NCBI GenBank assembly: GCA_910575405.1
Contig: CAJTER010000024.1
Location: 1 to 64,000 of the forward strand
Source: Clostridia bacterium
GTDB taxonomy: Bacteria; Bacillota; Clostridia; Peptostreptococcales; Anaerovoracaceae
Length of the DNA stretch: 64,000 bases
Reading direction: 5' to 3'
Both the position numbers and the translations under genes were made by a program. Numbering within the stretch: position 1 is the stretch's first letter; every line of letters begins with the position of its first letter. A model generated the notes under the pieces. The model saw only the letters and a list, made by a program, of their open reading frames with translations, did no database searches and was not told the DNA's origin. Shown here in pieces: positions 7,556 through 17,433 of the stretch.

Positions 7556-9274
7556 TTATTTGATGCCATAGCCGTTTATCTTTCTGGAAATGGTGGACTG
7601 ATTTACTTTGAGAACCTTTGCAATTTCCGAGGTGGTCCTGTGCTGTCCTTTTGCCAGAGTAAGAAGCTGCCGCTCCGCTTCTTCGATAATCTCTGCCAGA
7701 GGCGCTATTTCCTTTACACAAACTGCCGCTCCGCAGGTCTCCTCTGCTCTTATCAAGTGCTCCGGAAGAGCCTCAATATCAATATAATTGGAGGGCGATG
7801 TGACGATGAGGTTTTCAATGGAGTTTTCTAGCTCCCGTATATTGCCCGGCCATTCGTAGTCGCTGAGCAATTTGATTACACTCTTTGACATGACTTTGTT
7901 TTTTCCGTGCTGCCGGTTAAACTTCTTTGTAAAATATTTTACCAGCAGAGGAACATCCTCACGCCTTTCACTGAGCGCAGGGATTTTGATGGAAACAACA
8001 TTGAGCCTGTAATACAGATCCTCCCGGAACTGGCCGCACTCGATCTGCTTCTTCAGATCCCGGTTCGTGGCCGCGACGACCCGTATATTGAGGGGGATCT
8101 GTTTTGTTCCGCCCACCCGGACGATGCTTTTTTCCTGCAGCACGTGAAGAAGCTTGACCTGCTGATCCAGCGGAAGCTCGCCGATTTCATCGAGGAAGAC
8201 CGTCCCTCCGTTCGCCGCTTCCAAAAGCCCCATCTTTCCTTCCCTGCTGGCCCCGGTAAAGGAGCCTGCCTCATATCCGAAAAGCTCCGATTCCACGATA
8301 TTGGGAGAAAGGCTTCCGCAGCTCACCACAACAAAGGGATTATTTTTTCTCTGGCTCAGGCTGTGGATGGCGTTTGCCAGCACTTCCTTTCCTGTTCCCG
8401 TTCCTCCGAGAATGAGTACTGTGGAGTCAGTAGGCGCAACGAACTTTATCAGGCTTTTAATCTCCAGCATCTTTTCATTGCAGGTGATAATATGCTCCAG
8501 CGCATCCTCGCTTTCACCGGTAAGATTCATGCCGAACTCCATTTTGCCGATGATGCTGCTGAGATTTACCAGATCCGTATAGTCCTTTGTTATGGATAAA
8601 ACCTGCTCCAGGTTGCCCTCTTCATCAAAGCTGGGAACCCCTGTAGCAATGAGAAGTTTTTCGGTCAATCCCGTCTTCTGTATCACAACCTGCGCCTGCC
8701 CTGTTTCAATGACTTTCCTTATGACAGAAGGATAAAATATTTTCTGTTTTTCCAGCTCATATACGCTCTTTCCCAGATACCAGTCCTTTTCATGGCCGCA
8801 GTTTTCCACCGTTTCCTGTCCCACAAAAATAATGACGCCTGCTCCATCTGCAATGATAAAGGAATTTTGATCATACTCCATCAGGGTCTTTCGCATGCTC
8901 CGGTTCAGCTCACTGGCCCGGCCGATTTCCTCCCCAAACCGGTTCAGCTCCCCTTCGCCTGTGAGCCTCAGCCAGGTGCCTGTTTCATCTCGGTTTTCAA
9001 TGGAAAATCTTACTGCCTGCTGATTGATATATTTGGTGATGAAGCCGTCTGCCCGCAGCTTTTCAATTTCATCCTCCGCAAAGACATCCTGTGCAAACAA
9101 TTCCCTGGCAGGACTTCCATCAATTCCCAAAATCTGTTCTGCGGCATGGTTTCTATATTTCAATGTATTTGTGCTGCTGTCAAAAAGGAGGATTCCTTCG
9201 CTGAACTGATCTATGAAGCTCCATAGACTTGCCAGCGCCTCACGGTTGTTTTTAAATGGTTTTGTGATAGGCAT
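7556..9274 (-). CDS. Sigma-54-dependent transcriptional activator (PAS-AAA+-Fis)
   Basis: A 572-aa activator. An N-terminal PAS-like sensor (about residues 10-80, LLFDSSTNTLKYRNHAAEQILG) and a second PAS-like part (about 130-230) precede the AAA+ domain. That domain has Walker A GGTGTGKE, the sigma-54 contact loop as GSFTGA (a variant of GAFTGA), Walker B GGTVFLDEIGELP and the arginine-finger region. The C-terminus is a Fis-type helix-turn-helix (TSEIAKVLKVNQSTISRKI). The activator should bind the two palindromes downstream of its own gene and switch on the 7256-to-1430 operon. The signal is probably the operon substrate or an intermediate bound by a PAS domain, which is inference. AAAGGAG precedes the ATG. 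Confidence 0.93.
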   Translation of the reverse strand: MPITKPFKNNREALASLWSFIDQFSEGILLFDSSTNTLKYRNHAAEQILGIDGSPARELFAQDVFAEDEIEKLRADGFITKYINQQAVRFSIENRDETGTWLRLTGEGELNRFGEEIGRASELNRSMRKTLMEYDQNSFIIADGAGVIIFVGQETVENCGHEKDWYLGKSVYELEKQKIFYPSVIRKVIETGQAQVVIQKTGLTEKLLIATGVPSFDEEGNLEQVLSITKDYTDLVNLSSIIGKMEFGMNLTGESEDALEHIITCNEKMLEIKSLIKFVAPTDSTVLILGGTGTGKEVLANAIHSLSQRKNNPFVVVSCGSLSPNIVESELFGYEAGSFTGASREGKMGLLEAANGGTVFLDEIGELPLDQQVKLLHVLQEKSIVRVGGTKQIPLNIRVVAATNRDLKKQIECGQFREDLYYRLNVVSIKIPALSERREDVPLLVKYFTKKFNRQHGKNKVMSKSVIKLLSDYEWPGNIRELENSIENLIVTSPSNYIDIEALPEHLIRAEETCGAAVCVKEIAPLAEIIEEAERQLLTLAKGQHRTTSEIAKVLKVNQSTISRKINGYGIK

Positions 9275-9310
9275 GCTGTCAGCTCTCCTTTAGCGTTTGT
9301 ATCCGCTTCC

Positions 9311-9445
9311 CTATTCAGAAGGCTTTTCTTTTTCCAGTAATTCGGCAACCTTTGCTTTTGCCTCTTCTAAATCCTTGCAGCCATCCAATATCATGGCAAC
9401 CATTTTTAAGATCTTTTCAAATTGCTTATCGGTCATGGCTTCCAT
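9311..9445 (-). CDS. 44-aa charged microprotein, paralogue of the next gene
   Basis: A small helical, highly charged protein with GAAAGGAG seven bases before its ATG. Its C-terminal half (DLEEAKAKVAELLEKE) resembles DLEKAKELIKKMIERT of the 50-aa product encoded at 9626-9778. The two also share 57 bp of 5' leader. I do not know a function. It lies 36 bp upstream of the sigma-54 activator gene in the same orientation. Confidence 0.6.
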   Translation of the reverse strand: MEAMTDKQFEKILKMVAMILDGCKDLEEAKAKVAELLEKEKPSE

Positions 9446-9502
9446 TTTGCTCTCCTTTCCCCCGTTTGGCCGGGTGATTCGGTTGATCGATTAACTGAAT
9501 TC
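9446..9502 (-). repeat. Conserved microgene leader, copy 1
   Basis: The 57 bp ahead of the 44-aa gene match the 57 bp ahead of the 50-aa gene (9779-9835) without gaps at 44 positions. A block GAATCACCCGG and a block CGGGGGAAAGGAGA are identical. CCCG and CGGG can pair just before the ribosome site. Whether this is only a duplicated start region or a control element is open. Confidence 0.6.
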
Positions 9503-9625
9503 ACAGGATAACGATTTTGCGTTAACAAAATAAAGTGTCTGGCATACGCTCGTTTTCAGCATGATGTCGAAACCAAAAGCGGAGGCAGGCCCGTCCCAGT
9601 TTGAAGTTACGGTTTACATGGAAGT

Positions 9626-9778
9626 TCAATCCTCAATCCCCTTCTGTGTTCGTTCGATCATTTTCTTTATCAGCTCTTTGGCCTTTTCCAGGTCATTATT
9701 CTCAATGGCTTTTTCAAGCTCCTTCTGATTTTCAAGCTGTTCTCTCAAGAAACTTTTAAATACTGGCATATCGCACAT
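9626..9778 (-). CDS. 50-aa charged microprotein, paralogue of the previous gene
   Basis: A helical protein rich in Lys and Glu (ENNDLEKAKELIKKMIERT) with GGAAAGGAG before the ATG at 9778. A second in-frame ATG three codons on is possible. It is related to the 44-aa product at 9311-9445 in its C-terminal half. Function unknown. The 123 bp between the two stop-to-start edges hold no other gene. Confidence 0.6.
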   Translation of the reverse strand: MCDMPVFKSFLREQLENQKELEKAIENNDLEKAKELIKKMIERTQKGIED

Positions 9779-9835
9779 CTCGTTCTCCTTTCCCCCGCCT
9801 GCCCGGGTGATTCAGCTGATCCTTCAGCCGAATTC
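9779..9835 (-). repeat. Conserved microgene leader, copy 2
   Basis: This is the second copy of the 57-bp leader described for 9446-9502, ending right at the start codon of the 50-aa gene. The CCCG/CGGG arms are kept while the loop differs. Confidence 0.6.
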
Positions 9836-9977
9836 CATTATATTACATTTTACAATTATTGTCAATTTGTTTGCTTACATTCTGAACCTCTTTTATGCTA
9901 TTTTAACCACCCCTCATTACAAAGTCAAGAACGTGAAACAGCAACGCCTTCTTCCCGCGCCGCCAAGCCAAATCAAA

Positions 9978-10748
9978 TTACTGTATAGCTTCTTTCATGG
10001 ATTTCACATAATCGTAAATCGGCCCGGCGGCATGTTCTCCATGCTGCTGGCACAGCTTGACGATAGCGCTTCCGACGATTACCCCGTCTGCAATACGGGA
10101 AATTTCCGCCGCCTGCTTTGGTGTGCTGATGCCAAAACCTACTGCTGCCGGAACCTTGCTGCTGCCGCGGACGACTTCTATGATAGAGGCCAGATCCGTC
10201 TTAATTTCGCTGCGCATACCGGTTACGCCCATGGAAGAGACAACATAGAGGAAGCCTGCCGCGCCATCTGCGATTTTTTGGATTCGCGCTTCTGATGTGG
10301 GAGCAATCAGTGAAATCAGATCTACATCAAAGCTTTGCGCAATGCGGGCAACATCGTCTTTTTCTTCAAAGGGCAGGTCAGGAATAATGATGCCATCTGC
10401 GCCGCTCTCTCTGCATCTGCGGAAAAATCCTTCGTATCCGTATTTAAAGACCGGGTTTAGGTATGTAAGAAATACAATGGGTACCTGTGTCTTTTTCCTC
10501 AGAGAGGCTACCAGCTCAAAGAGCTTATCCACGGTTGTGCCTGCTGCCAGAGCCCGCAGATTTGCCTCCTGGATGACCGGGCCCTCAGCAATGGGATCCG
10601 AAAAGGGGATGCCGATTTCAACCAGATCCACTCCTGCTTTGATCATGGATAAAATAAATTCTTCGCTTTTTTCTATGGACGGATCGCCCCCTGTTACAAA
10701 CCCGATAAAGGCTTTTCCGTGTTCAAATGCTGTATGGATTCTACTCAT
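9978..10748 (-). CDS. trpA: Tryptophan synthase alpha chain
   Basis: TrpA (256 aa) cleaves indole-3-glycerol phosphate to indole and glyceraldehyde 3-phosphate, and passes indole to TrpB through a tunnel. The barrel motifs are clear: [12 protein letters not shown], then [21 protein letters not shown] with the catalytic Glu, PDLPFEE with the catalytic Asp, and VGFGIS near the phosphate site. Length is normal. It is the last gene of trpEGDCFBA and overlaps trpB by 8 bp. No clear terminator follows before the microgenes. Confidence 0.97.
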   Translation of the reverse strand: MSRIHTAFEHGKAFIGFVTGGDPSIEKSEEFILSMIKAGVDLVEIGIPFSDPIAEGPVIQEANLRALAAGTTVDKLFELVASLRKKTQVPIVFLTYLNPVFKYGYEGFFRRCRESGADGIIIPDLPFEEKDDVARIAQSFDVDLISLIAPTSEARIQKIADGAAGFLYVVSSMGVTGMRSEIKTDLASIIEVVRGSSKVPAAVGFGISTPKQAAEISRIADGVIVGSAIVKLCQQHGEHAAGPIYDYVKSMKEAIQ

Positions 10749-11925
10749 AAATATTCACCCCTCTGTATCTGGCTATAGCTGCCACATCCTTGTCTCCCCT
10801 TCCAGACAGGCAGACGATCAGGCTCTGATTTTTGTCCAGCTTTGGCGCCAGCTTTCTTACATGCGCTACTGCGTGTGCGCTTTCCACCGCGCAGATGATG
10901 CCCTCAGTTCTTGCCAGGTATTCGAAAGCATCGACTGCTTCTTCGTCTGTCACGGGGATATACTGCGCTCTTCCCGTATCGTGCAGATATGCGTGCTCCG
11001 GCCCAATGCCCGGATAGTCAAGACCAGCGGAAATGGAATAAACCGGCGCAATCTGTCCATATTCATCCTGACAGAAGTAAGAGCGCATTCCGTGAAAGAT
11101 TCCGGGGGTTCCATTGGCAATGGTCGCCGCATTTTTATCCGTGTCCGCCCCCAGGCCCGCTGCCTCGCAGCCGATAAGTTTTACCTCTTTGTCATCAATA
11201 AAGTGGTAAAACATGCCTATGGCATTGCTGCCGCCTCCTACGCAGGCAATGACCGCTGCCGGAAGCTTTCCTTCGGCCTTCAAAATCTGTTCCCTGGCTT
11301 CTCTGCTGATGACGCTCTGAAAGTCCCGCACGATCATGGGAAAGGGGTGAGGCCCCATAACAGAACCCAGTACATACAGGGTATCGTCCACTCTGGCCGT
11401 CCATTCCCTCATAGTTTCATTGACCGCATCCTTTAAGGTCTGGGTGCCGCTGGTAACGGCATGAACTTTTGCCCCCAAAAGCTCCATCCGGTAAACGTTG
11501 AGAGCCTGCCGGTCCGTATCCTCTTTTCCCATAAAGATTTCGCATTCCAGATCCAAAAGAGCCGCCGCTGTCGCTGCAGCCACGCCATGCTGGCCTGCTC
11601 CCGTCTCCGCGATAATCCTCGTTTTTCCCATTTTCTTTGCCAAAAGCGCCTGTCCCAGGACATTGTTGATCTTGTGGGAGCCTGTATGGTTGAGGTCCTC
11701 CCTCTTGAGATAAATTTTTGCCCCTCCCAGATCCTCGGTCATCTTTTGCGCATAATAAAGAAGGGATGGCCTTCCCGCATAATGATTCAAAAGATCCCTC
11801 AGCTCACCGTTAAACTGCGGGTCGTTTTTGTAATATTCATAGCTTTCATCCAGATGGATAATTTCGTTCATCAGGGTCTCCGGTATATATTGTCCCCCGT
11901 GAACGCCATACCTGCCTTTGTCCAT
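10741..11925 (-). CDS. trpB: Tryptophan synthase beta chain
   Basis: TrpB (394 aa) condenses indole with serine on pyridoxal phosphate. The PLP lysine lies in [22 protein letters not shown] (substrate carboxylate loop) and [10 protein letters not shown] (cofactor phosphate loop) are intact. It follows trpF by 11 bp. The N-terminus [15 protein letters not shown] marks it as the common TrpB1 type. Confidence 0.97.
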   Translation of the reverse strand: MDKGRYGVHGGQYIPETLMNEIIHLDESYEYYKNDPQFNGELRDLLNHYAGRPSLLYYAQKMTEDLGGAKIYLKREDLNHTGSHKINNVLGQALLAKKMGKTRIIAETGAGQHGVAAATAAALLDLECEIFMGKEDTDRQALNVYRMELLGAKVHAVTSGTQTLKDAVNETMREWTARVDDTLYVLGSVMGPHPFPMIVRDFQSVISREAREQILKAEGKLPAAVIACVGGGSNAIGMFYHFIDDKEVKLIGCEAAGLGADTDKNAATIANGTPGIFHGMRSYFCQDEYGQIAPVYSISAGLDYPGIGPEHAYLHDTGRAQYIPVTDEEAVDAFEYLARTEGIICAVESAHAVAHVRKLAPKLDKNQSLIVCLSGRGDKDVAAIARYRGVNIYE

Positions 11926-11936
11926 TTTTTCTACTC

Positions 11937-12551
11937 CTAACTGTTCCGGCGGGTTTCGTATTTTACGATCTGAACCGCCTGAAATATCTTTTCTCTGTCC
12001 TTTACTCCGTCTGTTTCCGCTCCGCTGGACAAATCCACGCCAAAGGGCTTTACCTGCCTGAGGGCCTGCCCCAGATTGCCGGGATTCAGCCCGCCTGCCA
12101 GAAAAAACGGCTTTTTTATTTTAGGAATCAGGCTCCAGTCAAAGCAGGTTCCCGTTCCGCCCTTTCCCTGATCCAGCAGCAGAAAATCCGCCGGGATTTC
12201 ATCAAGCGTTCCGGCCTCAAGTCCCGGTCTCATGCTGATGGTTTTTATGACCGGAAGGCCTGTGTGCTGCCGCAGCCTTGTGATACAGGCGCTGTCCTCC
12301 CTGCCGTGAAGCTGAATCAGATCAAGGATTCCCTGACTGCAGATTTCTTTAATTTCTTCTGCAGGTGCATCTTTAAAAACACCTACTGCTTTGATCCCGC
12401 TTTTCAGCCTGCGCCTCAGCTTCAGCGCCTGCTCCCGGCTCACCTGCCTCCTGCTCTGCGCGAAAACAAAGCCTATGTAATCCGGGCCAGCTTCATTGAC
12501 TGCCTCAATATCCTGCAGTCTGGTAAGCCCGCATATTTTCAATTTTGTCAT
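11937..12551 (-). CDS. trpF: Phosphoribosylanthranilate isomerase
   Basis: TrpF (204 aa) carries out the Amadori isomerisation of phosphoribosylanthranilate. The N-terminal [10 protein letters not shown] has the catalytic Cys, and [16 protein letters not shown] has the catalytic Asp with the phosphate loop. [11 protein letters not shown] and GVDLSSGAE complete the site. It overlaps trpC by 4 bp. The last residues (VKYETRRNS) run slightly past the usual end. Confidence 0.95.
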   Translation of the reverse strand: MTKLKICGLTRLQDIEAVNEAGPDYIGFVFAQSRRQVSREQALKLRRRLKSGIKAVGVFKDAPAEEIKEICSQGILDLIQLHGREDSACITRLRQHTGLPVIKTISMRPGLEAGTLDEIPADFLLLDQGKGGTGTCFDWSLIPKIKKPFFLAGGLNPGNLGQALRQVKPFGVDLSSGAETDGVKDREKIFQAVQIVKYETRRNS

Positions 12552-13333
12552 CGCGCGCCATCCCGCAGCGAATCCAAAGCTGCCTTTTTGTCCCCACTGC
12601 GCATGAGCGTTTCTCCGATTAAGACGGCATCTGCCGCGCTTTCCTGCAGCCTTCGAATGTCCTCCGCGTTTTGTATGCCGCTTTCCGATACAAAGAACCG
12701 GTTCTCCGGCACCAGCTTTCTCAGCTCAATGCTGGTGTTCAGATCTACGTCAAAGGTTTTCAAATCCCGGTTGTTTACGCCGATAATTTCGGTTCCGCAG
12801 TCCAGCGCTTTCTCCACTTCCTCCTCTGTATGCGCCTCCACAAGAGTGGACATTCCCAGCCGCTGCGCAACAGCAGTAAACATCTTTAGTTTTGCAGGGG
12901 TTAAAAGGCTGCTGATGAGCAGAATAGCCGATGCCCCGATGACTTTCGCCTGGTAAATCTGATAGGGATCTAAAATAAAATCCTTTCGCAGAACCGGGAT
13001 GGATACATGCTCCGCAATCTCGGTCAAATACTCATCCCTGCCCTGAAAAAAATATGGCTCAGTCAGTACAGAAATAGCGGCAGCGCCTGCGGCCTCATAT
13101 TCCTTCGCAATTTCTACATAAGGAAAGTCCGGCGCAATGACCCCTTTTGAGGGAGAAGCCTTTTTCACTTCGCAGATAAAGGAGAATTCTTCCTTTTCAA
13201 ACGCCATCTCTAAAGGCCGGCCCTTTCCGCTGGGCATACCCATAGCGGTCTCCCTGATTTCCTCGTCCGAAACTTTCTTTTTTTCTTCTTCAATCCGTTT
13301 TAATGTTTTTTCCGCAATTTCGTCTAAAATCAT
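12548..13333 (-). CDS. trpC: Indole-3-glycerol phosphate synthase
   Basis: TrpC (261 aa) closes the indole ring. Motifs in order are [13 protein letters not shown] (catalytic Lys), [36 protein letters not shown] and FVSESGI. It is monofunctional, separate from TrpF, with normal length. It overlaps trpD by 4 bp. Confidence 0.96.
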   Translation of the reverse strand: MILDEIAEKTLKRIEEEKKKVSDEEIRETAMGMPSGKGRPLEMAFEKEEFSFICEVKKASPSKGVIAPDFPYVEIAKEYEAAGAAAISVLTEPYFFQGRDEYLTEIAEHVSIPVLRKDFILDPYQIYQAKVIGASAILLISSLLTPAKLKMFTAVAQRLGMSTLVEAHTEEEVEKALDCGTEIIGVNNRDLKTFDVDLNTSIELRKLVPENRFFVSESGIQNAEDIRRLQESAADAVLIGETLMRSGDKKAALDSLRDGAR

Positions 13334-14346
13334 GCTTTCACCTCCTGCGAGAGAGCTGCAAATTGTTCAAGCTGCGCCAGGGCTGCGCCGCTTTCGATGA
13401 TTTCTCCCGCTTTTTTCACTGCGCCCTCCATTCCAAGCCCTGCGTCGGAAACGTAAAGAGCGGCTGCTGAATTGAGAATAACCGCATCCGTTTTGGGCCC
13501 CTTCTCTCCGGACAGGATGTCCCGTATGATCTGCGCGTTTTCCTCCGGCGTTCCCCCGGTCAGATCTTCCTTTCTGCAGCGGGAAAAGCCCATGTCCTCT
13601 GGCTTTATTTCATAAGAGCGATAAGTACCGCTTCTCACCTCGCAAACTGCTGTAGGCGCGCTCATGGAAATTTCATCAAGTCCGTCTTTTCCGTAAACCA
13701 CCAGGGCGTCTTTTACCCCCAGATTAGCAAGTACCCTTGCCATGGGTTCTACCAGAGCTTCTTCATAAACCCCCAGCAGCTGCATGTTGGCTCCTGCCGG
13801 ATTGGTAAGAGGGCCTAAAATATTGAAAATCGTCCGGATTCCCAGTTCCTTTCTCACCGGCGCCACATATTTCATGGACAGATGGTAGTTCTGCGCAAAG
13901 AGGAAACAGATTCCGATGGTTTCCAGAATTCCCGCGCTCTGCTCTGGTGATACGGTGATATTGACCCCCAGAGCCTCCAGAACGTCCGCTGCCCCGCATT
14001 TACTGGAAGCTGCCCGGTTTCCGTGTTTTGCCACGGGAACGCCTGCCGCGGAAACCACCAGAGCCGAGGCTGTGGAAATGTTAAAGGAATTGGATTTATC
14101 TCCGCCCGTCCCTACAATTTCCAATACATCCATGTCATGAAGGAGCCGGATGCAGTGCTTTCTCATGCCTGCTGCGGAAGCTGTAATTTCTTCGATGGTT
14201 TCCCCCTTCATGGACATTGCCGTGAGAAAGGCCGCCATTTGTATCTGGGAAGCTTTTCCGCCCATGATTTCATCCATTACCTGCTCTGCTGTTTCATACG
14301 ATAAATTTTTTCCTGCTGCCGCCTCGATAATTGCTTCTTTAATCAT
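13330..14346 (-). CDS. trpD: Anthranilate phosphoribosyltransferase
   Basis: TrpD (338 aa) joins anthranilate to PRPP. The PRPP loop [15 protein letters not shown], the anthranilate site [21 protein letters not shown] and the acidic motif [12 protein letters not shown] are present. It is not fused to TrpG. It overlaps trpG by 8 bp. Confidence 0.96.
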   Translation of the reverse strand: MIKEAIIEAAAGKNLSYETAEQVMDEIMGGKASQIQMAAFLTAMSMKGETIEEITASAAGMRKHCIRLLHDMDVLEIVGTGGDKSNSFNISTASALVVSAAGVPVAKHGNRAASSKCGAADVLEALGVNITVSPEQSAGILETIGICFLFAQNYHLSMKYVAPVRKELGIRTIFNILGPLTNPAGANMQLLGVYEEALVEPMARVLANLGVKDALVVYGKDGLDEISMSAPTAVCEVRSGTYRSYEIKPEDMGFSRCRKEDLTGGTPEENAQIIRDILSGEKGPKTDAVILNSAAALYVSDAGLGMEGAVKKAGEIIESGAALAQLEQFAALSQEVKA

Positions 14347-14917
14347 CTGCCTTGCCTCCTAAAAAGTTTCTCAAAATTACGTCCCCTTTTGGTGTCAAAA
14401 TGGATTCCGGATGAAACTGTAGTCCATAAACCGGATATTCTCTGTGGCTTACTGCCATAATTTCGCCTGCTTTTGTCTGCGCTGTTACCATGAGCGGCTC
14501 CGCAAGGGTCTGGGGATCGGCTGCCAGGGAATGATACCTTGCTCCCCCAAAGACTTCCGGAAGGCCCCGGAAAAGCCCTACTCGCTGTTTTACATAAATC
14601 TGATCCTGCTTTCCGTGCATCAGCTGCTTTGCATATGTAACGGTCGCCCCGTAGGCCTGGCAGATAGCCTGATGACCCAGGCACACGCCCAGAATGGGGA
14701 TTTCCCCCGCAAAAGCTTTTACTGCCTCTATGCAGATACCCGCATCCTCCGGCCTGCCCGGCCCCGGCGACAAGATGATCCGCTCCGGCGCCAGCTGCCG
14801 TATTTCACCAATGGTCATTTCATCGTTTCGTACCACCTGGATGTCTGGCTGTATGGAGCCTATCAGCTGATACAGATTATAGGAAAAGCTATCGTAGTTG
14901 TCAATAAGAAGTACCAT
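14339..14917 (-). CDS. trpG: Anthranilate synthase component II (glutamine amidotransferase)
   Basis: TrpG/PabA (192 aa) supplies ammonia from glutamine to TrpE. The class I amidotransferase triad is visible: the Cys in GVCLGHQA and the His/Glu in [20 protein letters not shown] forms the oxyanion loop. Start and trpE stop overlap. The protein may also serve 4-aminobenzoate synthesis if no separate pabA exists, which this window cannot show. Confidence 0.95.
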   Translation of the reverse strand: MVLLIDNYDSFSYNLYQLIGSIQPDIQVVRNDEMTIGEIRQLAPERIILSPGPGRPEDAGICIEAVKAFAGEIPILGVCLGHQAICQAYGATVTYAKQLMHGKQDQIYVKQRVGLFRGLPEVFGGARYHSLAADPQTLAEPLMVTAQTKAGEIMAVSHREYPVYGLQFHPESILTPKGDVILRNFLGGKADD

Positions 14918-16383
14918 CAGTCCAATCCTCCTTCCGCCTGCTGCAGTGCTGTTACAACTGCTCTGGCCTTGTTAATGCATTCCTGATATTCCTGTTCCGG
15001 CACGCTGTCTGCCACAATGCCTGCGCCTGAGCGGATGAAAACCTTCCCGTTTTTCTTAAAGGCAATGCGGATGGCGATGCAGGTATCCAGGTTTCCGGTA
15101 AAGTCCATGTATCCGATGGCTCCCCCGTAAATTCCCCGTTTGTTGTCCTCCAGCTCGTTAATAATCTGGCAGGCTCTGATTTTGGGAGCTCCCGATAAGG
15201 TTCCTGCCGGAAGCACCGCGCTGACTGCATCCAGGGCCTGCCGTCCCTCCTGTATCTGCCCCTTTACTGTGGAACCGATATGCACTACGTGTGAAAAGCG
15301 TTCGACTGATAAATACTTTTCTACCTCCACAGTTCCGAACCTGCTGATTTTTCCAAGATCGTTTCGTCCCAGATCCACCAGCATATTGTGTTCTGCCAGT
15401 TCCTTTGGATCAGCCAGCATTTCTTCCTCCAGAGCTTTGTCCTCGGCCTCGGTCCTTCCCCTTGGTCTTGTGCCTGCCAGCGGGAAGGTATGGAGGGTTC
15501 CATTCTCCAGCTTTACCAGCGTTTCTGGCGAAGCGCCCGCAATTTCAATATCGTCGCTGCTGAAGTAAAACATATAGGGCGAAGGGTTTTCTGCCCGCAG
15601 CACCCGGTAAGCGTCCAAAAGGCTTCCTTCGATATCCGCCTCCAGCCGATTTGAAAGAACTACCTGGAAAATATCTCCCTCGAATATGTAATTCTTGGCC
15701 TTTTCCACCATTTTGCAGTACTGCTCTTTGCTGAACAGGGGCCGGAATTCGCTCTTCAGACTCAGTGGGCGGATAGCCGCCGGCTCTCCTGTTTTGATCA
15801 GCCTGACCATATCGTCCAGCTCCCGCTGGGCTTTCCTGTAATTTTCCGCAAGGCCGTCTGTCTTTGCGTTTGCTATGAGGATGATCTCCTGTTTTAAATT
15901 ATCAAAGGCGATGACTTTGTCAAAGAGCATCAGATCCACATCTTTAAAGCCTTCCTGATCGTTTGCGTCCAGGTCGAGATTTTTTTCGCTGTATTTTATG
16001 TAGTCATAGGAAAAGTATCCTACAAGCCCGCCGGTAAAGAGCGGCAGATACGGTAGCCTGGGGCTTTTATTTTCTTCGATAATCTGGCGTATATATCTAT
16101 CTGGATTTTCACCTTCTTTTGTGAGCTCTGTTCCCGCGCTGATGCGCACGATCCCGTTCTGGCAGGTCAGTTCCAGCCGCGGATCGTAGCCCAAAAATGT
16201 ATAACGGCCCCATTGAGCCGAATCCTCCAGGCTTTCCAGCAGGTAGCAATGCCTGCTGACGGATTTTAAAATTTTCAAAACCTGAACCGGCGTTGCAATG
16301 TCGGACAGGATTTTTCTGCTGATGGGAATGCAGCGGTAATCGGCTGCTATTTCCTTTGCTTCTTCCAGTGTTGGTCTGTACAT
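14917..16383 (-). CDS. trpE: Anthranilate synthase component I
   Basis: TrpE (488 aa) makes anthranilate from chorismate. The N-terminal LLESLEDSAQWGRYTFLG carries the LLES tryptophan-binding motif, so feedback inhibition by Trp is expected. The chorismate-binding C-terminal half has DIFQVVLSNR, GASPETLVK, PLAGTRPRG, DLGRNDLGK, GTLSGAPKIRA and GAIGYMDF. GGGAGG precedes the ATG. It is the first gene of the operon and lies behind the tRNA-Trp T-box and an 80-bp repeat. Confidence 0.96.
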   Translation of the reverse strand: MYRPTLEEAKEIAADYRCIPISRKILSDIATPVQVLKILKSVSRHCYLLESLEDSAQWGRYTFLGYDPRLELTCQNGIVRISAGTELTKEGENPDRYIRQIIEENKSPRLPYLPLFTGGLVGYFSYDYIKYSEKNLDLDANDQEGFKDVDLMLFDKVIAFDNLKQEIILIANAKTDGLAENYRKAQRELDDMVRLIKTGEPAAIRPLSLKSEFRPLFSKEQYCKMVEKAKNYIFEGDIFQVVLSNRLEADIEGSLLDAYRVLRAENPSPYMFYFSSDDIEIAGASPETLVKLENGTLHTFPLAGTRPRGRTEAEDKALEEEMLADPKELAEHNMLVDLGRNDLGKISRFGTVEVEKYLSVERFSHVVHIGSTVKGQIQEGRQALDAVSAVLPAGTLSGAPKIRACQIINELEDNKRGIYGGAIGYMDFTGNLDTCIAIRIAFKKNGKVFIRSGAGIVADSVPEQEYQECINKARAVVTALQQAEGGLD

Positions 16384-16442
16384 CTCTTTCCTCCCTTGTT
16401 AAAGCTTTGTGCTGTGTTTTCGCCCCCCTGGCACGCTACGCA

Positions 16443-16624
16443 CCGTATCAAAGATACGGGCAGCCACACTGTAAAATTGCACTGCGGCTAAAGCCGCGCA
16501 ATTTCTGTGTTTGAGCTGCGCGCCGTATCAAAGATACGGGCAGCCACACTGTAAAATTGCACTGCAGCTAAAGCCGCGCAATTTCTGTGTTTGAGCTGCG
16601 CGCCGTATCAAAGATACGGGCAGC
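16443..16624. repeat. 80-bp tandem repeat (2.3 copies) in the trp leader
   Basis: Two full units, 16443-16522 and 16523-16602, differ at one base (16486 versus 16566). A partial third spans 16603-16624. Each unit holds two hairpins: CCGTATC-AAA-GATACGG, and a longer one with AAATTGC/GCAATTT enclosing GCGGCT/AGCCGC. The array lies inside the trp transcript, between the T-box terminator and the ribosome site of trpE, and therefore folds into the mRNA whenever trp is expressed. Confidence 0.85.
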
Positions 16625-16631
16625 TCATAAA

Positions 16632-16938
16632 TAAAAACAATCCGTCCTCAACATTCGTTGTCAAGGACGGATCGTTAATCCGCGGTGCCACCTTGCTTCG
16701 GGAAGGGTTCTTCCCGCACTTGCGAAATACTAGCATATTTCCGGCAACTGACGTATGCCCTACGTTGCAGAATACTGGGCAGTGGGTTTTGCTGTGCATG
16801 TTCCATCTGCTTTTGACTGCACCCTCAGTGGTCCATTTAACAAACTGCGTTCTGCCGAATTCTCATCGCCGCCGGCTCTCTGTAAGTGCACGATTTGTTT
16901 TTATCTCCACTTCATCGGTTTAAGCTGTGTTTTAATTG
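16632..16938 (-). promoter_or_regulatory. tRNA-Trp T-box leader of the trp operon
   Basis: On the minus strand the leader contains CAGAGAGCCGG of stem I, a likely specifier UGG (16835-16833, followed by A), the T-box core AAGGTGGCACCGCG (16694-16681) and a terminator hairpin (16670-16642) that ends in a T-rich tract. The hairpin arms CCGTCCTTGACA and TGTTGAGGACGG are strong. Uncharged tRNA-Trp should stabilise the antiterminator and let transcription proceed to trpE. The specifier call is less sure than the T-box itself. Confidence 0.9.
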
Positions 16939-16944
16939 TGTTTG

Positions 16945-16973
16945 ATTTTATCACTTTACCAAAATGGCGTCAA
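16945..16973 (-). promoter_or_regulatory. Sigma-A promoter of the trp operon
   Basis: TTGACG (16973-16968), a 17-bp spacer and TAAAAT (16950-16945) on the minus strand. Start is expected near 16938, at the head of the T-box leader. No other gene lies between 16939 and the 2Fe-2S gene ending at 17093. Confidence 0.8.
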
Positions 16974-17092
16974 GCATTTTGTGAAATTAAATAAAATATC
17001 GTAAAAATATTGTTGCTTTTCTACAAATTTATTCAGATTCAATCCGGCAATGCGGTGTTGTCTGTCTACCCATTGGCGCGTTGGTCTTTCAT

Positions 17093-17431
17093 CTACTCTG
17101 CCGTATATTCCTTTACCGGCGTGCCGCCTAAAATGTGTTCTTTGACAACTCTGGCGGCTTTGTCTTCCGTCATTTTGATATAAGTGGTCTTTGTCCCATC
17201 TTCATCCGTCACCTGCACAATCGGTTCTAACCTGCACATACCGATGCAGCCCATCATGGTAAGTTCTGCATTTTTGATTCCTCTGGTGCGGATTTCTGTG
17301 GCAAAGGAATTCATCACCGGACGCGCGCCCGCTGCTATACCGCAGGTTGCCATTCCTACGGAAATCACCTTTTTCCCTGCAACTGTTTTTTCATCCTCTC
17401 TGATTTTTTCCAGTTCTTCTAATGTTTTCAT
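17093..17431 (-). CDS. Thioredoxin-like [2Fe-2S] ferredoxin (NuoE/HydC C-terminal type)
   Basis: A 112-aa protein of the (2Fe-2S) ferredoxin-domain family. The four ligands are the Cys of GMATCGIAAGA, one residue set lower in the chain, and MGCIGMCRLEP near residue 62. Only three cysteines are plainly visible, so the cluster may use a variant ligand. GGAGG precedes the ATG at 17431, chosen over an upstream in-frame start without one. It follows the sensory hydrogenase gene by 2 bp. Relatives accompany electron-bifurcating hydrogenases and NADH dehydrogenases, but the usual NuoF-like partner is not found here. Confidence 0.8.
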   Translation of the reverse strand: MKTLEELEKIREDEKTVAGKKVISVGMATCGIAAGARPVMNSFATEIRTRGIKNAELTMMGCIGMCRLEPIVQVTDEDGTKTTYIKMTEDKAARVVKEHILGGTPVKEYTAE

Positions 17432-17433
17432 GC

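Noticed and set aside
10297-11436. A 379-codon open frame on the plus strand over trpA/trpB
   Set aside because: It runs antisense to two intact trp genes and its product shows no domain; it is a by-product of codon bias.
16443-16624. A CRISPR array
   Set aside because: The units are 80-bp tandem copies with no unique spacers between short repeats, and no cas gene is in the window.
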